From Hypholoma sublateritium FD-334 SS-4 (lineage: Eukaryota; Basidiomycota; Agaricomycetes; Agaricales; Strophariaceae), in contig KN817531.1 of NCBI GenBank assembly GCA_000827495.1, forward strand, positions 198,444 to 262,443: 64,000 bases of DNA. Reading direction: 5' to 3'. The notes below the pieces were generated by a model that saw nothing but the letters and a program-made list of their open reading frames with translations, was not told the origin of the DNA and ran no database searches. Every line of letters begins with the position of its first letter. Position 1 is the first letter of the stretch. Shown here one piece after another: positions 33,374 through 43,391 of this stretch. The translations under genes were made by a program, and so were the position numbers.

Positions 33374-35745
33374 CGCGCTCCGCTTGTCACACCATTATTG
33401 CTATGCTGCATTCTCATGCTTTCTAGGTCCAATTTGTGCTCTGTCTTGTGTTTTTCTCTGTGTTTTTTTCTGGGCGGATCCAGCATGCTTTCCAGCTTTC
33501 ATTACACCGCATGTTCTACTAAGGCTGTATCATGGCTCCTCATTTGTATACTACACACTACTGCATCGAATTGTTCCCAACACGTATATTAGAGTTGACG
33601 TTTGGTTGTCATGTTAGCACACCACGCCACCATTGATAGCGCTGAATCACCACCTCGAACGATGAATTTTTCTCGACAACAAAATGCGGCCAAATAACAC
33701 GCCCAAAGTGTAGTGTTGCAGAATCTCCCATAAGATCAGTCGTTCCAATCTATAGGACCAGGCGACAGCAAGAGAGTCAGTGATTCGGCAATATTCAGAA
33801 TCTGCCCAGGCCGGCTGACCGGGATTCCGATGCCGCCGTAGGTTCTTCTTTGGCTCTTCTTGTTTCTTGTTTCTTGTTTCTTGTTTACAACCTTTGAGCA
33901 CCACAAGGGTACTGGCACCACGCATAACCATTGCTGGCCCCGCTTTCATTTCGTCGTTCCGAATGGGAGAGCAAAATTCGTCGAACCCCCACTTGACCCC
34001 CACACCATATGCAAAAAATGCAACCACCAACAACGCGTTGGCCATGATCCATACCTCAAAGAGCCATGGCGTTTCTGTCAGCTATCAAAGGATCCTTCGA
34101 CAGAGAAACATCGTGGAAATTGTTTTGAGGGTACTATACTGGACACGGGAATCAAATGAACTGTACAATGGCTTCGGGATCTAGCATATATCGTGCTCAA
34201 GCAGAAGGCCAACGAATGCCAGGATCGTCAGAGGACCGTCATCGCCTTTCCCAAGAGAGGATTGCAGAGATACTACGATAATATGACGACGATATGTAGG
34301 ACAGCATCATTGCTATCTGACAGGCTTTGCGTTCATGGGACGACCGGCGCAAAATCAGGCATCAGCATAGAAGACAGAAGATATATATCTGTTCTCTGGA
34401 CATCTCACACCCTGCATTTCACCGTGGATAGTCTTCAACAAGTATTCTGTGAATCAAGTTGGACGTCTCGTTTGGGGGCAGAATAATATTTCATGTACGT
34501 GATCGCTCATTTTTCTCTGGGTGTCCACAAATTTACGTTCAGCAAATAGCTGCAGTGTAATCCTAGCTTCCAATCTTCGGCAGGCATAACGGATTGCATG
34601 GCTAGTTCTCCTATCTTCGTAGAAATAGGCAAAATCGTGGATTACTTAGTGTGAAGATCGAAGGTATATCATGATCGATACTTCCTATAAGTATTCTAGA
34701 CTCCGTATGCCAATACTCCTCAAGTGCTCACCTCATACGTCCCCTCAACTTATGCACTTGCTTGGGGCTCAAGTGACGTCTTACGTACGTGAGGTGCGTG
34801 GCCGTATTTCCCATTTGCATGTGCGTATATTTACCATGACACAAACATCTTGGAGGATCCCCCGTCTCTACCGGCCTTCACTGGGCATATTGGAACACAG
34901 GTAAATGATGTCCGTCTTGATTTATGGAACATACGCCTGAAAAACGGGGGTTGGTAGGAGATAGGACATAATTTAGTCAACCCTTACACCACCGCAAGTT
35001 CTCAATGTCAAATCCACGCGTCATTGAGACCAACTCTTATCAAATGATCATCTTATAACCTCGTTTGTCGTTCCTGTTCGTTTCTTTCTGCTCTGAGAAC
35101 TTACTGTATTGAGTAAGGTTGCTAGGATCACTTTCCCCCGTCCTTCGTGCCCCGATATCGGTGACCATGAAACCGTAGAGCCTCTCTACGTCATTTTTTT
35201 GAATACTAGTATGCGTCTGTGTCCACACTGGGTCCGCAGTTTCACGCAGTTTGTGGCCTGTGTCTTGATGGAAGAGAAGCGCATGCAAAGACCTGCACTG
35301 TGGCCGATCACATGTCATGTTATGCACTCGACAACACATTGTTCTTGAGTCGCCGAGTTGGAGCTACCTATCTAGGTGCAACAGAACCTTCTACGCCGTC
35401 ACGCGATCTCCATCTACAGCTCCAAATTTGGCTGTTTTTTCTTACTCCCCAACCAACCATCTGTTTCCCCTTGCTTTCGTCGACGTTGTGCGCCACTCAA
35501 GTTCACTTTGCTCTCTCGTTATCCTTCTTGCTCTGCTGCATTTTTCATCTATAATACGCTCTCTTGCGTCTGTGTACTCATTGGCCTCACCTGGCATACT
35601 CGTCGCTCAAAGTCATCCACACGTCCCTGTTTCAACCTGGTCGCTATTCTTGCCAAGCTTTTAATTGCATTCGCTTCCGCTGTGTATGTGTTTTCTTCTG
35701 TCTAGTGAGCTCCGTGCTGAGTGGCGGTAGATCACTCTTTTCAAC
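33374..35745. other. 2.4-kb intergenic region
   Basis: No credible gene on either strand. It contains a short microsatellite (33859-33886) and, in its last ~350 bases, a pyrimidine-rich leader-like segment before the F-box gene. Confidence 0.5.
33859..33886 (+). repeat. 7-bp microsatellite
   Basis: Four exact copies of CTTGTTT in tandem. Confidence 0.9.
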
Positions 35746-37329
35746 ATGGCGGCTGCTATGACAATCCATGAGCTACCGAATGAAGTCATACGGCATATAT
35801 TCACGCTCCTCGCCGAGTTCTCGACAAATGCGCCGCGAGCTCATATCGATGCGACAGTAGCGGCCAGCCAGGTCTGCTGGACATGGCGGCAGTTGTCCTT
35901 GTCGACCCCCTCTATCTGGGCGCGCTGCTTAGATTACGGCCTGTCAAGTGACTGTGTCGCGACGATAGTTGGTCGGTCAAGGAGCGAACGGCTGGATATC
36001 GTTATCCCATCATTTATGCCGGCATTTAAGGAGCGCAGCGCAAAACAAATTCTACTCGAAGAAACGTATGGCCTGAACAGCGAGGTCGTCTGGATGGATT
36101 ACCTGGATCTATCCGAAATATGCGAACAGGATCACTACCCCGGCAACCCGCTTCCCGATGATATATCTGTTTTTCAGCGCTGCGATAGTTTGCAGCTGAT
36201 CGTACGGGAGGAATTTTGTCGGTGGGAAGACTGCTACCCAGTTCTCAAAGACTGTCTGCCGTCAGTGAAGACACTTGCGCTGATGCACGAACAAGAGCGG
36301 TATTTCCCATCCGTACTGCTCATGGAGGCAACCGATGTCAGCCAGGAATATCCGTGGAAGGTGGAGGCCCTTCATTTACGGAATTGCATGATTCCGCTCG
36401 AACTCCCCGTTTTCCGATCTTTAACCAAGCTTACTGTCAATAACATGGATCCCATAGGCTATCTATTTACTCCCAACGGCTGGTTACAGGTCTTAGAAAA
36501 TATGCCCCGACTATGCGTCCTTTCACTCAAGCACGTGTTCACGAGCACGTCGCTCCTCCCTCCTCAAGATTCAAGAAGGGAACATCGCCCAGTAACTCAA
36601 TTTCTCGTCGCCCTACCGGAGATGGAGTCTATCGAGTTGGAGACCACACTTCCCCGAGCACAGCAGCTCATGAATAGGCTCTTTTTCCCTTTTCATTGCA
36701 GCATAAAGTTCAACTTGGATATGTTTGACGACGACGTAGAGGCATCGTTCGACGCGCTCTGCCGGGATCTTGGGGAACATTATCGCAACTACGACCCAAC
36801 GCTTTGTAACTGCGTCCTGTTTTCCTTCACCGGAACGAGGTGTCGCATCACCATAGGCACCCATTGGATGGATGCAGAATTTGCCAGAACACTCGTGGAC
36901 ATTACCATTGAATACTCGCAGGGGCCCCGTGCGCGGACAATCGACTTCCGCCCCAGCGAGCCCCTCATCAAGCTTCTCACCGCTTTTGGGCGTATCTGCA
37001 AAGAAGTTCCTTGCATTATCGTCGGGAGGATTGGAATTTTCGCGTTTCCAGGAAAGACAATTTACTCCTTGTTCCAAAAGGCTGTTTTCCTGGTGTTCGA
37101 GGGCCGGCGGTCGAACCTCTGGACCGCTTTGGTAACATTTCTGATCCCACCGAGGAAAGGCAATACGGTCCACAGCGACGATCCTGACTCAACGATCGTC
37201 CTCGCACCTCTACCGGCGCTGAATGCTGTTGTGCTGTTGGGTAGGGTACCACCCGAACACATCGTCGATTTGAGAAAATTCAAGAGGGGTCAATTGACAA
37301 TACATAAACTTGAACAATCTATCTACTGA
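35746..37329 (+). CDS. F-box protein, agaricomycete-expansion type
   Basis: Single uninterrupted 527-aa frame. The N terminus (MTIHELPNEVIRHIFTLLAE, then SQVCWTWRQLSLSTPSIWARC) is an F-box, the Skp1-binding part of SCF ubiquitin ligases. The remaining ~450 residues have the irregular Leu-rich spacing seen in the large F-box families of mushroom-forming fungi (LHLRNCMIPLELPVF, LTKLTVNNMD). No recognisable substrate motif; the target is unknown. The lack of introns contrasts with its neighbours and fits rapid duplication of this family. A repressive or silent status cannot be judged from sequence. Confidence 0.85.
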   Translation: MAAAMTIHELPNEVIRHIFTLLAEFSTNAPRAHIDATVAASQVCWTWRQLSLSTPSIWARCLDYGLSSDCVATIVGRSRSERLDIVIPSFMPAFKERSAKQILLEETYGLNSEVVWMDYLDLSEICEQDHYPGNPLPDDISVFQRCDSLQLIVREEFCRWEDCYPVLKDCLPSVKTLALMHEQERYFPSVLLMEATDVSQEYPWKVEALHLRNCMIPLELPVFRSLTKLTVNNMDPIGYLFTPNGWLQVLENMPRLCVLSLKHVFTSTSLLPPQDSRREHRPVTQFLVALPEMESIELETTLPRAQQLMNRLFFPFHCSIKFNLDMFDDDVEASFDALCRDLGEHYRNYDPTLCNCVLFSFTGTRCRITIGTHWMDAEFARTLVDITIEYSQGPRARTIDFRPSEPLIKLLTAFGRICKEVPCIIVGRIGIFAFPGKTIYSLFQKAVFLVFEGRRSNLWTALVTFLIPPRKGNTVHSDDPDSTIVLAPLPALNAVVLLGRVPPEHIVDLRKFKRGQLTIHKLEQSIY

Positions 37330-37761
37330 TTACTTCCAGTCAACTTCCAGTGCCAACACGCCACCGCTCCAAGTCTATAGTCTTCGGGCATGCTATGTTT
37401 TTATGACTTGCGTTGACTATTTTTGCATCCCCATACATATACAAATTCAATTGCATATGTACTATTACTATTACCCATATTTTATTCATTCTTCAGAAAT
37501 TGATATCACCTCATAATTAGGTACTTACACTAAGTAGCTCACTTGGAAATCTCTCAGTAAGGCCGATTAATACTTAAAGCAGAGCGTGACAATGTCACAT
37601 ACACGTGTTTGTTATTGTTCGAGAAGTACTTGGTCACAGCCATCCAAGTTTGATCCAAGTTGACTTCGAAGTTCGACCTGAGTCGAGCTCAGGCTCGACC
37701 TCTGTGAATCTGGCTTTTTGTTGCTCATTTTTCGCCTCAGTATCTCACAAGTTGGTATTCT
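37330..37761. other. Intergenic
   Basis: About 430 bases, AT-rich near 37430-37520; no gene seen. Confidence 0.5.
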
Positions 37762-39775
37762 ATGAGCTTCACTTTAACATATACTCCTGAGAAACGGGGC
37801 ACAAGCTCAGCCATCCGCTTATCACCTTCAAAGCGAAGACGAGCCGCAACGCCGCCGCCTCCTGAAAGTTCAAGACGAACCGGACATTCTGTGGGAGAGA
37901 TATACTCCTGGACTCTCAGAGCAGATGCTACTACACCGTGTTATATTCGGGATGTGATGAGCATGGTGAAGAACGAGGTTGATAGTGCGTCGAACCTATA
38001 TTTTTCAATTCCAAACCTTTTTCATGTCGATCAGCCTATGACTTTTATTGGCTGGGGCATGTGCCTTGTCGTATTGTGAGATTAGTCGGTCTGGTGGTAG
38101 GTATACAGATATACGAGAAAAAGATACTGTACACAAGTATGTTTTCTGTCGTTTACTCTCTGATTCCTTCTGATGGTCAATTTCGATAGTTGATGACGGA
38201 ACTGGCGTGGTTGATTGTGTGCATTCTCAAGTCAAACCGAAAGTCAAACGACAAGCCACGTCTTCTAAATATCAACCCGCAGACAAAGACGAACCTGCCC
38301 CTCCTCTAGAACCAATTGCCGAGATAGGGCAGTCGGTCGAGGTTGTAGGGAGAGTGAAACCTTACTATGAGTCGTGGCAAATAGTCATAAATCAAATCGG
38401 TTAGTAGTCATTCAATCATTACCTACGAGTTGTTTTGCTCATAATTGTCTGCAGATATATGTTCGCCGAACGACGAACTCTTGCACGCGAGAGCAGTGCG
38501 CAAACTACACAAGACTTTATTTTCGAGGTCTGATGCCTTTGTAATACCTCCAATACAAGACCCCCTCTATTCACTGCCAATAAGAAAATCAATCACTAAT
38601 GTACCTAATGCCACGCCATGTAGCCCTGTCTCATCTGCATCATCAAGTCCAGTCAAAGGTGCATCTGCGTGTAGTGTGAGTCCACCCCCAACATCTATTT
38701 CATGTCATTTAAGTGTCAACAGTCGCCTGTTAAACCAGCCGTTACTAAAATGACGGCAATCAAACTACGCCATCCCTCTCGCCTGCATACGCACGACCTT
38801 ACAGACAATACTTTTCGCATATACATCAAACACTACATGGACTGTATGCAAGAACCACAACGATTTACAAATGATTCGCATGCCGCTATTGCAGACTCAA
38901 TATCTCAAACGCCTTCGACGCCGACTAAACGACCCCGCTTCGACGAGACACCACGGCAGTTATCTCACTATAACTCTGATTTCACTCCCCGCGCCCGCAT
39001 ACCCGCGCCCAACTTCGGTGCTAAAAGCTTACCCAGCAACTCATTCGATCCGCCGCCTCCTTCACAAATGCCAATAAAGACGCGCAGAGGCTTCACCCTG
39101 TCCTACCTGCGGCGTGTCCCGGAGCTCGCTCTCCTTGCTCGTAGAGTGACCGAGGCCGTCGCAAGGCGGAACCTCAACAAGGAGAGGAAGAAAATGCAGG
39201 ACGCCGGCTTGCTTCGGAAAGGGCAACCTATGCCAGCGACCTACACCGCAGGAAAGATGGGCCCGCCGATAAAGCGGCTTTTCCAGTGGGCGATCGTCAA
39301 GATGCTTCAAGAAGGCGATATAGCTCTCTGGGACGGCCCTGTTTACCTGTGTCCGGAGACCTCGTTCATGAATGTCAGTCGGTTATGGAAATCAAACACA
39401 TCGGCGTCCACCGCTGGCGGGGACAGTATGGCTTTCAGTGCGACCACTGGCTCTATGCCTTCGTTCTGGCGCGACGACGACGACGACGAGGAAGCACTCT
39501 CTGATCCCGAGCCGGAGGAAGAGGCGTACATCGTGCTGACTCCCGAATACCTCGCTAATTATGTTGAGGGCGCCATAATGGTGCTCGTCAACCATTACCA
39601 AACCATAGGAAAGCCATATGCGGGAGCGACCCGTGACGGAATATTGAGTGTATTGCGGAAGGACGATCGGTGGCAGTTTTTAGGTACTTGGTCCATCGAC
39701 GAAGCGCTGCAGTATCTGAAGCGAGAAGATAGGGTGTGGGATATGGGGAAGGGCAGATGGGATCTGACGTTATGA
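37762..39775 (+). CDS. STN1: Telomere-capping protein Stn1 (CST complex)
   Basis: OB-fold protein that works with Ten1 at telomere ends and with DNA polymerase alpha. Exons 37762-37984, 38035-38136, 38190-38399, 38455-38675 and 38723-39775 give 602 aa. The OB-fold part reads DFYWLGHVPCRIVRLVGLVVGIQIYEKKILYT, then IDDGTGVVDCV and IGQSVEVVGRVKPYYESWQIVINQI, a classic Stn1 pattern. After a Ser/Pro-rich linker, residues about 250-600 hold two regions that fit the C-terminal winged-helix domains (KLRHPSRLHTHDLTDNTFRIYI; then FQWAIVKMLQEGDIALWDGP and the end WSIDEALQYLKREDRVWDMGKGRW). An Asp/Glu-rich loop (DDDDDEEALSDPEPEEE) lies between the wings. Lies on the same strand as the F-box gene upstream. 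Confidence 0.9.
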
Positions 39776-40211
39776 GTTGGATCTGTCGAATCTGAACTAC
39801 TGACTGTACTTTATATTTCCGGCTTTTCGCTTGTATCTCATTTGTCGTCTTATCTAGTCAATCGGGGACTCGGACAAAGCAGAGCAAGGATCCCTTTGCA
39901 TTTACGTGGACACATGCAGGGCAAGTCGTCACTGTCTGTTTAGAACCTCGCGACTTGGTTGAGTATGTACCCTGAAAAAAATCTATTATTAATAATAATC
40001 AGACTTGTTTAGGCGGGGACGGGCTCCTCTTGGGAGTTTAGTTAGTCGAAGTTCGTTCAAAAATTGGCATATCAATGGCAGGCATTATGTAAAATCTCTA
40101 AACAGAGCCTATAAAATCCCCACTCGTCCATGAAGCTTTATAGCCTTCCTTTTCCGCACCCCGTATCAGCCACTAACTACGAAACTGTTTCTGGGAGCCG
40201 TGTTGAAGATC
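39776..40211. other. Intergenic, with TATA box near right end
   Basis: About 435 bases with no gene. TATAAAA occurs at 40110-40116 upstream of the thioesterase gene. Confidence 0.5.
40110..40116 (+). promoter_or_regulatory. TATA box of the thioesterase-like gene
   Basis: TATAAAA, about 100 bases before the proposed ATG at 40212. An ATG at 40130, out of frame with the protein, is so close to the box that transcription probably starts after it. Confidence 0.6.
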
Positions 40212-41043
40212 ATGCCAGTCTTGTCTACTTCTCCTACCTTGAAGAAGCTCTACGCTTGGGTTGGGGATACCTCCTACCTGGATGTGTCCGATATTCGTGG
40301 CAACGTCGACACAGAGGTTAAGCAAATATGTGCTGGTATCCTGAAGTTTTTCGTGAGCACTCCAGAGGGAACGGTTTACGGTGCCCAAGTCGGCAAGCGC
40401 CTCAAGTTCTCCGAAATCAATGTGTGGGGAGAAGGTGCAACTTGCAATGCGCAGACGGTCCTCAAAATCACAGTTGAGAAAGGTAAGCAATGCGTACTGC
40501 CCGTTTCTCTCGGCGAAAGCAGACACGAGCGCTTAAAAATTTAGATATGTGCAATACTTTTGGTGTTTTACACGGAGCGTGTGCTGCGTACATGATAGAT
40601 CCGTGAGTGCCTACTACCGTGGTGTGGTATATTCTCCGGTTAAATAGGTGTGCACACCAGGTGTTCGGTCTCACCTCTTGTTGTTCTTGGTCTTAAGCTT
40701 GGAATAGATGGGACAGGGCTTTCGCAATCAATGAATATCATTTGGCACCACCCCATAAACAGGTGACTCCACGAATTCAAATCTTACTTGACCGAGGCGC
40801 TTACGTTAATACCTTTCATTTTTCCCGAAATTCAGAGGCGTAGAAATTAGATTGGTATCGAATTCTATGTCAATACGCGGACGGATCAGAACAGTGAGGT
40901 GCGAGGTAGGTTTACCGGCTCATTTTCCGACGTTATGATGTTAAATCCACCCATAGATCTGGGCGGGGGAAACTTTGTGTGTGACTGCAGTTCATTCAAC
41001 AGTGAACGTTCCTGGTCAATCCCGGGTAGAGGGAAAGCTATAG
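40212..41043 (+). CDS. Hot-dog-fold acyl-CoA thioesterase-like protein, frameshifted
   Basis: Resembles the PaaI/ACOT13-type thioesterases. Exons 40212-40482, 40546-40602, 40661-40762, 40836-40905 and 40957-41043 have conserved splice sites, but the coding length is one base short of a multiple of three. The break is in exon 2: after ATGTGCAATA the text reads CTTTGG where the family's TFGxLHG motif needs one more T. All later exons continue in the expected frame (LHGACAAYMID, LGIDGTGLSQSMNII, VRCEIWAGETL). Either one T was lost in sequencing/assembly of this run or the gene is a recent pseudogene. Otherwise the protein would be about 195 aa. It converges on ITPase, with 89 bases between stops. 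Confidence 0.75.
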
Positions 41044-41132
41044 ATGCTTTAGATTACCAGATAATCTTTTTTGGCGGTTATGCTCTTCAATTCAGAAGCA
41101 CTGCCAGAAGGTAGTAGAAAATGTTCTTTGTA

Positions 41133-41979
41133 TCATGAGAGGCTCTGCAAATATGCGCGTAGCTTATCCAGAGCCTTGTATCGGTGCGATATTTTGTTCT
41201 TCTGTTCGGACGGCATCTCTGCGTATCTGCTCACCAAAATAAGTGCTGATATTGCTACGTGACACCAACAAACTCACGTTAATCCGGTATCCAGAGGCTC
41301 AAAGACAGCATCCCATCCAAAAACCTTTGGTCCACGGGCAGGGACGATTGTCCCATCCGTTCTGCCTTCAAAAATCATCGGTTCAGTGCCTACCATCAAG
41401 AGAAAGAAAATTAGTATTCAAAGGCACAATGAGCAGTAATATCTGTACCGGGTCCAGCGGAGTACGCGAAGGTGCAGACAGCCTGAGCCTCCTTCGTCGG
41501 AAACCCCACGAGGAGTGCATTCAGCCCTTCGTGCCCGAGTTCGGTCATGAAGTGTTTGATGTATGGCCCTGGCAGGCCGCCCAACGCTTTGTAGCAAAGA
41601 GCCGTGTCCTCCGTGATACATGGTCCACCAACCTAGCACGATGTTATACAATTACCTTTACGAAAAAGGGAGACGCGACTGACAAGTTCGGCAGCGGCTT
41701 GGCACTTTGCACGAGCAACCTCGACGGTGGTCCCCTGGATTTCTGGGACTATCCAATGTTGATCAGCCCATCGATATATCGGAGGAAGTTTTCACAGGTC
41801 CATACTGTCTAAGGCTCGAGAATCAATTTCTATGGGATGACCACCTTGTGAAAGGATCGCTTTGACTTCTCTCAATTTATTCGCATTGCCAGTGACAAAA
41901 ACTGCAAGACGACAATGAGTTTAAATGAGGACTAGTTTTTTGACACGGGAAAAATACCCAGAGCTTTTTGAGGCGCCAT
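41133..41979 (-). CDS. HAM1: Inosine triphosphate pyrophosphatase
   Basis: Hydrolyses ITP/dITP/XTP to monophosphates, clearing deaminated purines from nucleotide pools. Exons 41979-41958, 41901-41806, 41748-41684, 41632-41449, 41389-41278 and 41226-41133 give 190 aa, the family length. Signature segments are all present: [12 protein letters not shown] near the start, [62 protein letters not shown] and [19 protein letters not shown] at the C terminus. The first exon is only 22 nt. Convergent with the thioesterase-like gene. Confidence 0.96.
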
Positions 41980-43391
41980 CAGGTTGGATTTGAATATGGT
42001 ACGTGAGTTTGTTTTGGACGTTGGTTGTGGTAGGAGAGGAGCGGATACTATATTACTGTTGCTATCTTATCAAGATTAAATATCGGCAAACACCGAAATC
42101 GTCTAATCATTCCCCTTTCGGATACTGTATACATTTAAACCTGTTTGCAGCAGCGACTTGGTAGCAAGCTGGAACGCTACTAAGCACACAGGCGGGATTT
42201 GTATGGATCTGTTGTTGCGCAGAATTTCACAGAGGGATGCATGATGTTTATACCAGAGTCAATTGCCCCGCTCGCTTACTCTTACAGTCTTACTGAAGGG
42301 CAAGAGATTTAGCTACCTATTTCACTGCGTTATAACAGGTTATAACCGCTCGCTTAAAGCTCGCTTATTTGCCTTTGGGGTGGGCAGAGGTAGGCGCTTT
42401 AACTACCTATTTAAGATCAGGGTTTTCCGCACATCACATCACATCATATCACATCACATCACATCACAATCACATCTAGATCCGCAAGCAGATGTGAGCT
42501 TTGTGTGATATCACAAAGAGAGCCGTCTCTCATCAGTCTGCCCATGGACGTTGGATGGACGTCTTGTCGCTGCTAATTATAACTATCGACTACTTCCGGG
42601 TTCTCAGTACACGCTCTGCTAGCACGTTCTCAACACTGGTGCTGTACTGGTTGAAGTTTGAAGCTCGAAACTTCCAAGGCTCATCAAAAGTACTATTGTA
42701 GTCTTATTTAAGTACTGATTAGGATTTTCGACAGTTGACCTGAGTCAATCAAAGTTCAAGCTCATGAAAGTTCATGCTACCCATCCTATAGGCTACACGA
42801 TCGTCCAATATCGATATAAGTACCACAATCGCATGAAAATCGCCCTATTCCTGGCATCGAGGTGCCAGGCGGAGAAAAATTGAATCGATCGATGAGGACG
42901 AGATGTTCGCCGCTGCGGCGTCGCAGCGCGAGCACGCCCAATCGGAGCTATACACTGCGCACAAAGTGAGAACATCTCATCTGTGGGCATGACCTCTGAC
43001 TCGCGACCCGGAAAATGCGCGAAAACGCGTGGGACGCAAATCATACTGACAGAGTGCTAGATGGTGTGTGTTCGTTACATATCGGATGCAATTCACCTCA
43101 CGGTGGGCAGACGCACATAATAAAATTATCTGGTAGATGATAGTGAAGAGTCGTTAGTATACAACAATTTACATGCGGGGGCGATTAGTTGGGTATACTG
43201 GCTCTCCGCGCACTTGCATTACATTTAAATCGGCACGTAGAATCCGACGCCTCGAAGCATTAAATTGTCCCGGAGTTCCCGACGCGGATATCGTCACACC
43301 TTCTGCACACCATTTGGTTTACCATAGGTGAGACCTCGGACCGCACAGAACTGCGGCCGAGGGTGAACTTGAAAGTGTGTAATGCTGCTGA
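41980..43391. other. 1.4-kb intergenic region with short repeats
   Basis: No gene seen. Contains an ACATC microsatellite (42431-42465), a doubled palindrome GTTATAAC (42329-42346), and direct copies of CTACCTATTT and GCTCGCTTA between 42270 and 42415. Confidence 0.5.
42431..42465 (+). repeat. 5-bp microsatellite (ACATC)
   Basis: Seven tandem 5-bp units, six exact and one with a single substitution (ATATC). Confidence 0.85.

Noticed and set aside
38702..38722. ATG at 38702 as start of a separate 357-aa gene
   Set aside because: It lies inside an intron (38676-38722); the frame continues from the STN1 OB-fold exons in phase.
41243..41812. 189-codon plus-strand open frame over ITPase
   Set aside because: Antisense to six well-supported HAM1 exons.
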